NCBI RefSeq assembly: GCF_016862915.1
Contig: NZ_BONW01000028.1
Span: 310,001-374,000 of the forward strand
Direction of reading: 5' to 3'
DNA from: Plantactinospora endophytica
GTDB lineage: Bacteria; Actinomycetota; Actinomycetes; Mycobacteriales; Micromonosporaceae
DNA length: 64,000 nt
The notes under the pieces are model-generated. The model made no database searches and was not told where the DNA came from. It saw only the letters and a program-made list of their open reading frames with translations. Positions within the stretch are counted from its first letter, which is position 1, and the number at the start of each line of letters is the position of its first letter. Shown here piece by piece: positions 1 to 7,839 of the stretch. The translations under genes were made by a program, and so were the position numbers.

Positions 1-1
1 C

Positions 2-241
2 ACTTCGACCAGCGCCGTCAACGGCTGGACCGTGCAGTGGAGCTGGCCGGGCAACCAGCAGGTGACGAACGCCTGGAACGCCACGGTCAGCCAGTCCGGC
101 GCGCAGGTGACGGCCCGCAACGTCTCCTACAACGCCGCGATCGCGGCCGGGGCGAGCGTCACCTTCGGCTTCCAGGGCACCTACAGCGGAGCGAACCAGG
201 CGCCGACCCAGTTCACGCTGAACGGCACGGTGTGCGGTTGA
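2..241 (+). CDS. C-terminal end of a CBM2-containing secreted protein (partial)
   Basis: Only the last 79 codons lie in the window; the reading frame is open to the left edge and ends with TGA at 239-241. The visible part is a family 2 carbohydrate-binding module: a GW...W...P strand, then NAWNAT, NVSYNAAIAAG and a TFGFQGTYSG strand, ending in LNGTVCG. The terminal Cys normally pairs with a Cys at the module start, which is outside the window. CBM2 modules bind cellulose or xylan through surface Trp residues and usually tail a glycoside hydrolase or a lytic monooxygenase. The catalytic part cannot be identified from here. Confidence 0.9.
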   Translation, partial: TSTSAVNGWTVQWSWPGNQQVTNAWNATVSQSGAQVTARNVSYNAAIAAGASVTFGFQGTYSGANQAPTQFTLNGTVCG

Positions 242-250
242 TGACCGCAC
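232..250. terminator. Small hairpin at the end of the CBM2 gene
   Basis: GTGCGGT (232-238) pairs perfectly with ACCGCAC (244-250) around a 5-nt loop that contains the stop codon region. It lies between two convergent genes, so a transcription-ending role is plausible. The stem is only 7 bp and has no T-run. Confidence 0.3.
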
Positions 251-291
251 GAGTGGAGTTGGCGGAAACGTCCGCTGTCACATGACGGAGT

Positions 292-1074
292 TCAGGCGAT
301 GACGACCAGGCCGGCGCCGAGCACCACCGCGCCGGCCTCGTCCACGCTCTCGAACCGGTATCCGGGACCGTCCACCCAGACCCGCGTGGTGAGGGCGTCC
401 CCCGGCGCGACCGGCCGGGTGAAGCGGCAGCTCAGCCGTACCGGCTCCGCCCGGTCGGCGAGCACGGTGTGTCCGGCGACGGCGAGACTGGCCAGACCGT
501 GCACGATGACGCCGGGCAGCCCGGCATTGCGGGCGAACTCGTCGTCGAGGTGGATCGGGTTGCGGTCGCCGGAGGCGTCGGCGTAGCGACGTGGCAGGTC
601 GAGCGGCAGGGGTACGGTCGCGGTGCGCAGCGGCGGGCCGCCGGGCGCGTCGGTCGGCAGGGCGGGGGAGGGGGTACCCAGCCGCAGGTCGGTCGGCACG
701 CCCCGGTAGAACTCGGTGACGTACTGCTCGTTGCGCAGCGCTCCGTCTGCGTCGTACGTCCGCACCCCGATCGTGGCGACCGTGCCGCTGCGCTTGCCGT
801 GCAGCCCGAGCACGGCGGCCCGGACGGTGATCGTCTCGCCGACCGGCAGACTGCGGTGGAAGAAGATGTCCTGCTGGCCGTGCACGACCCGGGCGCGCAG
901 CTCGGCCGGCGCGGCGGTGCCGGCGACGGCGAAGACCAGGTCCATCGCGGGGACGACGGCGTAGACCGGGGAAGGCCCGCCGACGGCGTCGGCGTACGCC
1001 GCGATACTGGCCGGGGTGACGTCGAACGGGCGCGGCTCGCTCCAGCGGCCGACGACGGATGCGTCGAACGACAT
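292..1074 (-). CDS. Two-domain MaoC-like enoyl-CoA hydratase/dehydratase
   Basis: A 260-residue double hot-dog protein. The N-terminal half (about 10-125) resembles the FAS1-like/MaoC N-terminal dehydratase domain. The C-terminal half carries the hydratase-2 motif Y164-ADASGD-RNPIH, with the expected catalytic Asp170 and His175, followed by GVIVHGL. The family hydrates trans-2-enoyl-CoA or dehydrates 3-hydroxyacyl thioesters. ATG 1072-1074 overlaps the TGA of the upstream thiolase by one base (TGATG), so the two are translationally coupled. It is the last gene of a ligase-SDR-thiolase-hydratase series. Here it would supply the hydration step of a beta-oxidation-like side-chain cleavage. The true substrate is not evident from sequence. 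Confidence 0.85.
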   Translation of the reverse strand: MSFDASVVGRWSEPRPFDVTPASIAAYADAVGGPSPVYAVVPAMDLVFAVAGTAAPAELRARVVHGQQDIFFHRSLPVGETITVRAAVLGLHGKRSGTVATIGVRTYDADGALRNEQYVTEFYRGVPTDLRLGTPSPALPTDAPGGPPLRTATVPLPLDLPRRYADASGDRNPIHLDDEFARNAGLPGVIVHGLASLAVAGHTVLADRAEPVRLSCRFTRPVAPGDALTTRVWVDGPGYRFESVDEAGAVVLGAGLVVIA

Positions 1075-2252
1075 CAGTCGGTCACCTCCACGAGTACGGC
1101 GCCAGCGGTGTCGCCGGCCGCACAACCGGTGAACAGGCCACGTCCACCGCCCCGCGCGTGCAGCGCGGCGACGAGCTCGGCGAGCGCACGCAGGCCGGTC
1201 GGCCCCTGCGGGTGCCCGTAGACCAGGCTGCACCCGTACGGGTTCATCCGGTCCAGCGCGAAGCCGGTCTGTCTGGCGAAGTAGAGATCGTTGACGGCGA
1301 ACGGGTTGTGGGTGGTCACCACGTCGACGTCGGTGATGTCGAGGCCGGCTGCGGTGAGCGCGGCGCGGGCGGCCGGCAGTGGGGCTCGGGGCATCCGGGC
1401 CCGGTCGGTGCGGGCGAACCCGACCGCGAGCAGTCGGGCGACGCCGCTGCCACCGTTGAGTTCGCGGGCCCGGTCGACCGTGCTGAGCACCGCTCCGGCG
1501 GTGCCGTCCCCGGGATGGGTCTGCGACCCGTACGTCACCACGCCGTCCGGTCGGACGGGGGAGAGCGCGGCGAGCCCGTCCGCCGTCGTGTCGTGTACGC
1601 CGTGGTCGTCGTCGACCACCACGTTGCCGCGCCGGCCCGGCACATGCACCTCCACCAGGTGCCCGGAGCGCCGGGCGGCGGATGCCTGGTACTGCTCGTG
1701 GCGCAGCAGCGTGACGGCGTCGATCTCGGCGCGGGAGTAGCCCTCCTCGGCGGCGACGTGTTCGGCGGTGTCGAGCATGGACTGGCCGGTGTTCGGGTCG
1801 TTGCGCATCGGGTCGAGTACCCAGTGCTCGGTCCGCGGCGCCGCCCCGGGGCTGCGCTGGGCCGACCAGACCAGCAGCGGGCCGTTGCTGGTGCGATCGG
1901 CGGCCAGCGCGAGCACCGTACGGTGGGCGCCGAGCTCGACCTGGACGGCGGCGGCCTGCACCACCGCCACCGAGGTGGCGCACGCCTGGGCGATGGTCGG
2001 ACCGGTGACGGTGTCGAGCCCGAGCCGTGGGGCGATGGTGGTGACGCCGTAGAAGGAGGTCGGCTGCGGCACGGTGGTGCCGAAGGCGACCTGGCTGATC
2101 TCGGCGGCCGGCAGCCCGGTCCTGGCCAGCGCCCGGGCGGTCACGTCGACCGCGAGGTCCACGCTGGACATCTCGGCGAGCGGCCCCTGCCAGCGGCAGA
2201 ACGGCGAGGACCAGACCAGGTCGACCGGCATGGCCACGTCGGAGAAGCGCAT
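1074..2252 (-). CDS. Thiolase (acetyl-CoA acyltransferase family)
   Basis: A 392-residue thiolase-fold protein. Cys91 in the QACATS segment is the likely acyl-accepting nucleophile. A THNPF motif is at 314-318, His347 is in GCSLVYGHPQG, and the second catalytic Cys377 is in GLFTGCAAGDT. The cysteines and histidines of a working thiolase are therefore present. It should cleave a 3-ketoacyl-CoA with free CoA to acetyl-CoA and a shortened acyl-CoA. It lies between the SDR and the MaoC-like gene. ATG 2250-2252 was chosen; a GTG directly before it (2253-2255) is an equally possible start. Sequence variation around Cys91 places it nearer the SCP-x/lipid-transfer-type thiolases than FadA, which is a tentative reading. 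Confidence 0.85.
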   Translation of the reverse strand: MRFSDVAMPVDLVWSSPFCRWQGPLAEMSSVDLAVDVTARALARTGLPAAEISQVAFGTTVPQPTSFYGVTTIAPRLGLDTVTGPTIAQACATSVAVVQAAAVQVELGAHRTVLALAADRTSNGPLLVWSAQRSPGAAPRTEHWVLDPMRNDPNTGQSMLDTAEHVAAEEGYSRAEIDAVTLLRHEQYQASAARRSGHLVEVHVPGRRGNVVVDDDHGVHDTTADGLAALSPVRPDGVVTYGSQTHPGDGTAGAVLSTVDRARELNGGSGVARLLAVGFARTDRARMPRAPLPAARAALTAAGLDITDVDVVTTHNPFAVNDLYFARQTGFALDRMNPYGCSLVYGHPQGPTGLRALAELVAALHARGGGRGLFTGCAAGDTAGAVLVEVTD

Positions 2253-2297
2253 CACCGCCCCCCGGCGGAGTCGACGGGCTGCCCGGTGGGTCGCATC

Positions 2298-3125
2298 TCA
2301 GCTCATCCCCTCGGCCTGCCCACCGGCGACGGTGAGCACCTGTCCGTGGACGAAGTTCGACCACGGCGAACAGAGCAGGAAGATGCCGCCGGCCGCCTCG
2401 GCCGGGGTGGCGGGCCGGCCCAGCGGGATGCTCGCCGCCGCCCGTTCCCGGACGGCGCCAGGGATGCCCAGCCGGATGCGGTGCTCGCCGTGCTCGAAGG
2501 TGCCGGCCTCGGTGGCGTCGGCGGTCAGCCGGGTCTGCACGAATCCGAACGCCACCGCGTTGACGTTGATCCGCAACGGGCCCCACTCCTTGGCGAGGGT
2601 CCGGGTGAGGCCGGTCAGGGCTGCCTTGGCGGCGGCGTAGTTGGCCTGGCCGACGTTGCCCATCGTGCCGGCGATCGAGGTCACGTTGACCACCTTGCGG
2701 AAGATCTCGCGGCCCTCGGCGGCGTCGCGCTTGGCGGCCTCGCGCAGTACCGGCGCGGCGGCGCGCAGCAGCCGGAACGGCGCCGTGAGGTGGATGTCGA
2801 GCATGGCGGTGAGCTGCTCGTCGGTCATCTTGTGGAAAATGCCGTCCCAGGTGTAGCCGGCGTTGTTGACCACGATGTCGAGCCGCCCGTACTCGTCGAC
2901 CGCGCGGGCGACGACCTCAGCCGGCGCGCTCGGCACGGTCAGGTCGGCGGCGACCGCGACGCCGCGACCGCCGAGCGCCCCGACGGTGCCGGCGAGGGCG
3001 TCGCCGTCCAGGTCGGCGCAGACCACCCGGGCGCCGTGCTCGGCGAGCAGTTCGGCGGTCGCCCGACCGATCCCGCGCGCCGCTCCGGTGACCACCGCGA
3101 CCCGGCCCGCCAACAGTTCGCTCAT
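2298..3125 (-). CDS. Short-chain dehydrogenase/reductase (FabG-like)
   Basis: A 275-residue classical SDR. TGAARGIG (13-20) is the dinucleotide-binding loop, NNAG is at 87-90, Ser150 and YAAAK (Tyr163/Lys167) form the catalytic set, and the C-terminus reads TVAGGQ. It would oxidise a 3-hydroxyacyl-CoA (or reduce a 3-ketoacyl thioester) with NAD(P). An unusual stretch at about 200-232 (EAGTFEHGEHRIRLGIPGAV) lengthens the substrate loop and is typical of CoA-pathway members rather than FabG itself. Its ATG at 3123-3125 overlaps the TGA of a 27-residue mini-ORF, so its translation is probably coupled to the ligase upstream through two mini-ORFs. Confidence 0.88.
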   Translation of the reverse strand: MSELLAGRVAVVTGAARGIGRATAELLAEHGARVVCADLDGDALAGTVGALGGRGVAVAADLTVPSAPAEVVARAVDEYGRLDIVVNNAGYTWDGIFHKMTDEQLTAMLDIHLTAPFRLLRAAAPVLREAAKRDAAEGREIFRKVVNVTSIAGTMGNVGQANYAAAKAALTGLTRTLAKEWGPLRINVNAVAFGFVQTRLTADATEAGTFEHGEHRIRLGIPGAVRERAAASIPLGRPATPAEAAGGIFLLCSPWSNFVHGQVLTVAGGQAEGMS

Positions 3126-3205
3126 GCCGGCACTCCGCTTCGCTGCGTGCCGTCATGAGGCACATTGGCCCTGAGCTGGCTGATTCGCTCGCTCCGCTCG
3201 CTCAT
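3122..3205 (-). CDS. 27-residue mini-ORF 2, ATGA-coupled to the SDR gene
   Basis: The frame starts with ATGAGCGAGCGG (MSERSERISQ...) and ends ...RSGVPA-TGA. Its ATG overlaps the TGA of the preceding 24-residue mini-ORF, and its own TGA overlaps the ATG of the SDR, both as GCATGA. It is a paralogue of mini-ORF 1 and shares the VPHDGT and RSGVPA segments. It lies entirely inside the 80-bp duplicated unit. No known family is recognised. It may be a translated peptide, a device that carries ribosomes across the spacer, or a by-product of a start-codon-targeting repeat. Codon phase is kept because 80 bp plus the 4-bp overlap equals 28 codons. Confidence 0.4.
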   Translation of the reverse strand: MSERSERISQLRANVPHDGTQRSGVPA

Positions 3206-3276
3206 GCCGGCACTCCGCTTCGCTCCGTGCCGTCATGAGGCACCGTCGCACTGGGCTGGCTGATTCGCTCGCTCAT
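3202..3276 (-). CDS. 24-residue mini-ORF 1, ATGA-coupled to the acyl-CoA ligase gene
   Basis: It starts at ATG 3274-3276, which overlaps the TGA (3273-3275) of the acyl-CoA ligase. It encodes MSERISQPSA... and ends ...RSGVPA with a TGA overlapping the ATG of mini-ORF 2. The chain ligase, mini-ORF 1, mini-ORF 2, SDR is therefore joined by three identical GCATGA junctions. No homology is recognised. Whether the peptide is made is unknown; the arrangement itself is directly visible. Confidence 0.4.
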   Translation of the reverse strand: MSERISQPSATVPHDGTERSGVPA

Positions 3277-4910
3277 GCTTGTCCTTCGGTCGTCGGAACG
3301 AACTCCGCCGCCAGGACGTCCTGCCAGGTTCGGCGGGCCGTCAACTTGTCGAACTTGCCGGTCGCCGTCGTCGGCAGCGCGTCGACGAACCGGATGATGT
3401 CGGGCAGCCACCAGCTCGCCACCCGGGGGCGCAGGTACGCGACGAGCGCGTCGGCGGAAACCTCGGCGCACGCGACGACGAGCGCGGCGGGTCGTTCGCC
3501 CCAGGTCGGATGCGGTACGGCGATGACCATGGCCTGGGCCACCGCCGGGTGGTCCATCAGGTGGTTCTCCAGCTCGATCGAGCTGATCCATTCGCCGCCC
3601 GACTTGACCAGGTCCTTGGCCCGGTCGAGCAGGTGCAGGTAGCCGTCGCCGTCGACGTTGCCGATGTCGCCGGTGCGCAGCCAGCCGTCCCGGAACCGGG
3701 CGGTGTTGGCGTCGTCGTCCGGCTGGTGGTAGGACTCGGTGACCCACGGCCCACGTACCTCGATCTCACCGGCGGACCGCCCGTCGTGCGGCAGCACCAC
3801 GCCGTTCGGGTCGACCACCCGCAGCTCCACCCCGGCGGTCGGCACCCCCTGGGTGGCGTGCAGCGCCTGCCGGGACTGTTCCGGCCGGTCCTCCAGATGC
3901 CGGCGCACCATGGTCAGGTTGCCGGACGGTGACATCTCGGTCATGCCCCAGCCCTGCCGCATCGCGACGCCGCGCCGCCGGTAGCGATCGATCAGCTCCA
4001 GCGGGACCGCCGAACCTCCACAGAGGATCCGGTCCAGGCTGGCCAGCTCGTCCGCGCCCGGCGCGAGCTGGTCGACGGCGAGCCAGAAGGTGGGCACTCC
4101 GGCGGCGACCGTGACCCGCTCGTCCCGGACGAGGCGTACCACGGTGGCCGGGCTGGTGTCGGCGCCGGCGAGGACCAGGCCGGCCCCGGCCAGCGCCGCC
4201 GAGTACGGCATGCCCCAGGACAGCGCGTGGAAGAGCGGGGTGAGCGGGAGTACGACGTCGCGCTCCCGGATGGCGAACGAGTCGACGAACAGGCCGCTCA
4301 TCGCGTGCAGGGTCAGGGACCGGTGCGAGTACACCACGCCCTTCGGGCGTCCGGTGGTGCCACCGGTGTAGCAGAGGCAGGCCGGGCTCCACTCGTCCAC
4401 CTCTGCCGGTTCGTCCTCCGGCGCGCTGGCCAGGAGTTGCTCGTAGTCGATCGCGTCGGCGAAGTCCGGGTGCGGCGCGCCGCCGTCGGGCAGCACGACG
4501 TAGTGCCGGACGCCGGGCAGCCGATCCCGGATCGGCGCGAGTTGTGCGGTCAGGGAGGCCGCCACGAAGATCGTCTGGTCCTGGGCGTGCGCGGCGATCG
4601 CCGCCACCTGGTCCAGATGCAGCCGGGTGTTCAGCGGTTGCAGCACCGCTCCGGCCAGCGGCACGCCGTAGCACAGTTCCAGGTGGGGCAGCCCGTTACA
4701 GGCGTACGTACCGACCCGGTCACCCGGGCGGACACCGAGCGCCGTCAGTGCGTTCGCCAGCCGGTGCGCCCGGCTGGCCAGCTCGGGCCAGCCGCACTCC
4801 GTCCGACCTGCGGCGGTGTAGCCGACGAGCCGGGCGTGCGGGCCCATCGCGGCGGCCCGGCGCAGCACCATCCCGACCGACAGCGGCATCGAGCCCATCG
4901 TGCTCCGCAC
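3273..4910 (-). CDS. Acyl-CoA ligase (AMP-forming synthetase family)
   Basis: A 545-residue adenylate-forming enzyme. The phosphate-binding motif YTGGTTGRPKG is at 181-191, QGWGMTEMS is the A5 motif, GWLRTGDIG follows in the C-terminal hinge region, and the acylation Lys is predicted at position 519 in ATGKFDK. It activates a carboxylic acid with ATP and CoA through an acyl-AMP. The set resembles medium/long-chain or aromatic acid:CoA ligases, but substrate cannot be fixed by eye. The GTG start at 4908-4910 lies 3 bp after the thioesterase stop. ATG codons at residues 5 and 8 are alternatives. It is the first committed step of the block that also holds hydratase, dehydrogenase and thiolase genes. 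Confidence 0.87.
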   Translation of the reverse strand: MRSTMGSMPLSVGMVLRRAAAMGPHARLVGYTAAGRTECGWPELASRAHRLANALTALGVRPGDRVGTYACNGLPHLELCYGVPLAGAVLQPLNTRLHLDQVAAIAAHAQDQTIFVAASLTAQLAPIRDRLPGVRHYVVLPDGGAPHPDFADAIDYEQLLASAPEDEPAEVDEWSPACLCYTGGTTGRPKGVVYSHRSLTLHAMSGLFVDSFAIRERDVVLPLTPLFHALSWGMPYSAALAGAGLVLAGADTSPATVVRLVRDERVTVAAGVPTFWLAVDQLAPGADELASLDRILCGGSAVPLELIDRYRRRGVAMRQGWGMTEMSPSGNLTMVRRHLEDRPEQSRQALHATQGVPTAGVELRVVDPNGVVLPHDGRSAGEIEVRGPWVTESYHQPDDDANTARFRDGWLRTGDIGNVDGDGYLHLLDRAKDLVKSGGEWISSIELENHLMDHPAVAQAMVIAVPHPTWGERPAALVVACAEVSADALVAYLRPRVASWWLPDIIRFVDALPTTATGKFDKLTARRTWQDVLAAEFVPTTEGQA

Positions 4911-4913
4911 GCC

Positions 4914-5324
4914 TCAGCTCTCCGCCGCCCCGGAGCCGGTCAGCAGCGCGCGTAGCCGGTCGGGCCACGGACTGCTGCGGCCCGTGCCGGAATCGATCCA
5001 GACCACGGTCAGCGTCCCCCGGGCCAGCGTCGTACCGTCCCGGGCCACGGTGAAGGCGTAACGCAGCGAGGCGCGCCCGACGTGCTCCACCGCCAGGGTG
5101 GTCTCGGCGACCTCGCCGAAGTGCAGCGCGCCCAGGTAGTCGACGGTGAGGTTCACCCGGGGCATCCAGCGGGCGTCCGCCGCCGTCACGCCGAGCTGGT
5201 CCTGCAACTCCTTCTCGGCGCTCTCCACGAACCGCAGGACCACGCCGTAGTGCCACCGGTCCGCCGGGTCGGTGTCCGACCATTCGAGACGACGGCGCAC
5301 GACGAGTGATGCTGGTTCGGCCAT
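4914..5324 (-). CDS. Acyl-CoA thioesterase, 4HBT hot-dog family
   Basis: A 136-residue single hot-dog protein. The segment EWSDTDPADRWHYG has the acidic loop typical of 4-hydroxybenzoyl-CoA thioesterase/YbgC-type enzymes, which normally read D-x-D-x-x-G-H; here the glycine position is changed. Such enzymes hydrolyse acyl-CoA to the free acid. It is the promoter-proximal gene of the minus-strand block and lies downstream of an inverted repeat at 5423-5438. In a side-chain-shortening pathway it would release the shortened acid, for example an aroyl-CoA product. Confidence 0.8.
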   Translation of the reverse strand: MAEPASLVVRRRLEWSDTDPADRWHYGVVLRFVESAEKELQDQLGVTAADARWMPRVNLTVDYLGALHFGEVAETTLAVEHVGRASLRYAFTVARDGTTLARGTLTVVWIDSGTGRSSPWPDRLRALLTGSGAAES

Positions 5325-5422
5325 TCCGGTCTCCCCGTTGGGTCCCTGTGGCTGGTGTCGCCCGACGCAAAACCTCCGGCCCGCATCTGGCGGACCTGGA
5401 CCGAGTCTGACTACCTACGTGC

Positions 5423-5438
5423 CTAGCGTCAAGGCTAG
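5423..5438 (-). promoter_or_regulatory. Putative operator/promoter of the thioesterase-ligase operon
   Basis: CTAGC (5423-5427) and GCTAG (5434-5438) form a perfect inverted repeat. On the minus strand the centre supplies a TTGACG-like -35, about 105 bp before the thioesterase start. The site lies just beyond the stop of the PaaX-family gene. The eight bases CTAGCGTC recur at 6604-6611 over the promoter of the divergent importer, so one repressor may bind both. No -10 is convincing. Confidence 0.45.
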
Positions 5439-5440
5439 TG

Positions 5441-6355
5441 TCATACGTTGCCCGTCCGACTGGTGTGCGTGCGTACCAGTGCGGCGAGGTCGGGGTCGAA
5501 TCCGGAGACCACCTGGACCACGCGCTGTTCGGCCAGACCGGTCAGCCCGTCGTAGAGCTCGACGAAGAGTGCCCTGGCCGCCGCTCGGGGCCAGTGCGCC
5601 GGCAGCAGCTCGGTCGGCAACTCCGGGTCGAGGCTCGGCATGGTGCGCCATTCGTCCATCAGCGCGGTCCGCACCACGAGCGCCTCGGCGGTGCCGATCC
5701 GACCGCCGTGCCACCGTCGCCGGACCGGCTCGTACGCGGCGAGGATCCGCTCGTACTCGGCCCGGAGGGCGGCCAGGTCCCAGGCCTTGATCGGGTGGCC
5801 GCCGGTCGGCCCGCCGTCGGCCAACTCGGCGGTGAAGACGGTGGCCCGGTCGATGTCGAGTTCGGACAGGATGCTGGCCACCTCGACCACCCGTTCGTGC
5901 GGCGAGACCCAGAGCCCGTCGTAGAGCGGGGCGAAGCCGTGCCAGCCCAGTCGGGTACGCAGGACGTGCCGCCGGGACCGGTCGTCCTCGGGTACCGAGA
6001 ACGCGGCCACGGTCCACCGGCCGGTCCACGGTGTCCGTTCGGCCCCGAACGACAGGATGTGACCGCGACCCTCGGCGAGCACCTGCGCGGCCCGCTCGCT
6101 GAGCGCGTACGAGGTGCGCCGGCCGGACTTGGACTGCTCCAGCAGCCCACGCCGGGCCAGCCGGCTCAGCGCGGCACGGGCGCTGACCTCGGTGATGTCG
6201 AACTCGCCGAGCAGTGCGACCAGGGCGCCCGACAGGAGTGGGGCGCGCTGGCCGTACCAGTAGTCGCCGAGCAACGTCAGCAGCAGGTGTTGCGGGCTGC
6301 CGCCGGCCTGCACACGCGGCAGGTCGGCCGGGGGCGACGTGGGCTGGATCGACAT
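5441..6355 (-). CDS. PaaX-family transcriptional repressor
   Basis: A 304-residue protein with the three-part PaaX layout. A winged-helix N-terminus (about 18-90) includes LLTLLGDYWYGQ and EVSARAALSRLARRGLLE. A central domain follows (WTVAAFSVPEDDR...LGWHGFAPLYDGLWVSP), then a C-terminal helical domain with WRTMPSLDPELP. PaaX of E. coli represses phenylacetate degradation and responds to phenylacetyl-CoA; family members often sense an acyl-CoA. ATG 6353-6355 was chosen because the protein alignable to the family begins just after it; an upstream GTG would add 30 unrelated residues. It sits between the CoA operon and the divergent importer, so it is the obvious regulator of both. Confidence 0.87.
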   Translation of the reverse strand: MSIQPTSPPADLPRVQAGGSPQHLLLTLLGDYWYGQRAPLLSGALVALLGEFDITEVSARAALSRLARRGLLEQSKSGRRTSYALSERAAQVLAEGRGHILSFGAERTPWTGRWTVAAFSVPEDDRSRRHVLRTRLGWHGFAPLYDGLWVSPHERVVEVASILSELDIDRATVFTAELADGGPTGGHPIKAWDLAALRAEYERILAAYEPVRRRWHGGRIGTAEALVVRTALMDEWRTMPSLDPELPTELLPAHWPRAAARALFVELYDGLTGLAEQRVVQVVSGFDPDLAALVRTHTSRTGNV

Positions 6356-6581
6356 GCCGCAGACTCTACAGATTTCGTGTCGCCCGCCAGCCGGCCAGTA
6401 GGCTCCGGTCGGAGCCGCGCGTCCGGTCGACCGGGGCGCCCCCACTGCGGCAACGCCTCCGCCGTCCGTGTTGCGCGCCGAGGGCTCGCGGACGCCCTTC
6501 CGGCGCTGTGGATCAACGGGTGAGCCGACCGGCGAACTCGGGAGCGGTGCCGTCTCGACACCCGAACGTTAGGCATCAATA

Positions 6582-6611
6582 TTGACCGACGTGCAATAAG
6601 TGTCTAGCGTC
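6582..6611 (+). promoter_or_regulatory. Candidate promoter of the LIV-type importer operon
   Basis: TTGACC (6582-6587) and TAGCGT (6605-6610) are separated by 17 bp, about 40 bp upstream of the binding-protein ATG. The -10 overlaps CTAGCGTC (6604-6611), the same octamer as in the inverted repeat at 5423-5438. The rest of 6356-6648 shows nothing else I can name. Confidence 0.5.
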
Positions 6612-6648
6612 TGCGTGGCAGAGCTTTCCCTCGCGGTGGGAGGCAACC

Positions 6649-7839
6649 ATGCGACGTACCGCCGTATCCGCCGTCGCGCTCGTCGTGGCGGTCGCCACGG
6701 CCGGCTGTGCCGAGCAAGCGTCCACCGGGGACGGCGCCGGCCCGATCCGGGTCGGCCAGATCGTCTCCCTGACCGGCAACTACGCACCGCTCGGCACGGA
6801 GAACGAGAAGTCCGTGGCGCTCGCGGTCGAGCAGGTCAACGCGGCCGGCGGAGTGCTCGGCCGCCCGGTGGAGCTGATCGTCCGCGACGACAAGAGCCAA
6901 CCCGACCAGTCGGTGCTGGCCTTCAACGACCTCAAGAGCCGCGACGTGGCCGCCGTGATCGGCTCGCCCTTCTCCAACTCCGCCCTGGCCACCATCCCGC
7001 TGGTCGACCGGGAGAAGATCCCGTACATCTCGCTCACCCCGGCCGACGAGCAGGTCGACCCGGTGCATCCGTACGTCTTCGTCGTGCCGGCCACCTCGGC
7101 GACGTACGCGGACCGGATCCTGCAGTACCTCAAGGCGCAGAACGTCACCAGGATCGCCGTCGCGTACGACGGCCGCAGTTCGTACGCGAAGGCCGGCTTC
7201 GAGGGCACCCGGGCGAAAGCCCCCGGCCACGGCATCACCCTCACCGCCAGCCCGGAGTTCCAGACCACCACCACCGAGTTCTCGGCGATCTTCAACCAGG
7301 TGCGCTCCTCGGGGGCGCAGGCGCTCGTCGTCTGGGCCACCGGCGCTCCCGGCGTGGCGTTGGCCAAGCAGTACGCCACCGCCGGGCTCGACCTGCCGGT
7401 GGTCTTCACCGGGGCGCAGGCCAGCAAGCTCTGGCTGGACCCGGTCGGCCCGGCCGCCGAGGGCGCGGTGGTGGCCAGCTCGATCGGCGTCGTCGGCGAC
7501 ACCCTTCCCGACGGTGCGCAGAAGAAGGCGATCGACGAGTTGGCCGGTGCGTTCCGGGCCAAGCACGGCTACCCACCACCCCAGTTCGCCCAGGACGGCT
7601 ACAGCGGGGTACGGCTGCTCGTGGCCGCGATCGAGAAGGCCGGCGGCACCGACCCGGAGAAGATCCGGGACGCGCTGGAAGGGCTGACGGCGATTACCCC
7701 GAACGGCACCTACACCTACAGCGCCACCGACCACGCCGGCCTCAAGGCCGACTACATCTCCGTCAACGTGGTGCGGGGTGGCGCGTTCGTTCCCACCGAC
7801 TGGGCGCGGGAGCAACTCGCTGCGGTGGCGGGCAGGTGA
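6649..7839 (+). CDS. LIV-type ABC importer, substrate-binding lipoprotein
   Basis: A 396-residue lipoprotein. The signal ends in ATAGC with the lipidated Cys at position 20. It is followed by the type I periplasmic-binding fold of branched-chain/aromatic compound receptors (RVGQIVSLTGNYAPLG, VEQVNAAGGVLGRPVEL, KVIGS-like AVIGSPFSNSAL). It captures the ligand outside the membrane and delivers it to the two permeases encoded downstream. LIV/HAAT receptors bind amino acids, but some bind aromatic acids. The neighbouring PaaX regulator and CoA-ligase block make an organic acid more likely than an amino acid here. That is inference from context. Confidence 0.9.
   Translation: MRRTAVSAVALVVAVATAGCAEQASTGDGAGPIRVGQIVSLTGNYAPLGTENEKSVALAVEQVNAAGGVLGRPVELIVRDDKSQPDQSVLAFNDLKSRDVAAVIGSPFSNSALATIPLVDREKIPYISLTPADEQVDPVHPYVFVVPATSATYADRILQYLKAQNVTRIAVAYDGRSSYAKAGFEGTRAKAPGHGITLTASPEFQTTTTEFSAIFNQVRSSGAQALVVWATGAPGVALAKQYATAGLDLPVVFTGAQASKLWLDPVGPAAEGAVVASSIGVVGDTLPDGAQKKAIDELAGAFRAKHGYPPPQFAQDGYSGVRLLVAAIEKAGGTDPEKIRDALEGLTAITPNGTYTYSATDHAGLKADYISVNVVRGGAFVPTDWAREQLAAVAGR

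Larger units (their letters stand above)
3121..3280. repeat. 80-bp tandem duplication between ligase and SDR genes
   Basis: Positions 3121-3200 and 3201-3280 are two consecutive copies of an 80-bp unit. They differ at about 6 of the first 74 positions and diverge over the last few. Each unit has CTCATGCCGG at its left end and GATTCGCTCGCT near its right end. The junction contains the short palindromic run GCTCGCTCCGCTCGC. On the minus strand each unit carries ATGAGCGAG at one end and GTGCCGGCATGA at the other, so a start codon is regenerated at each boundary. It may be a REP-like element inserted at a start codon and then duplicated. Confidence 0.9.

Noticed and set aside
1059-3158. Long plus-strand open frame opposite the thiolase and SDR genes
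   Set aside because: The minus strand has full catalytic motifs for two enzymes; the plus-strand translation is His/Gly/Arg-rich and unlike any family.
6600-7835. N-terminal extension of the LivG-like ATPase running through the receptor gene
   Set aside because: The frame is open but reads as Arg-rich shadow; the GTG at 7836 overlapping the receptor stop gives a normal-length ATPase.
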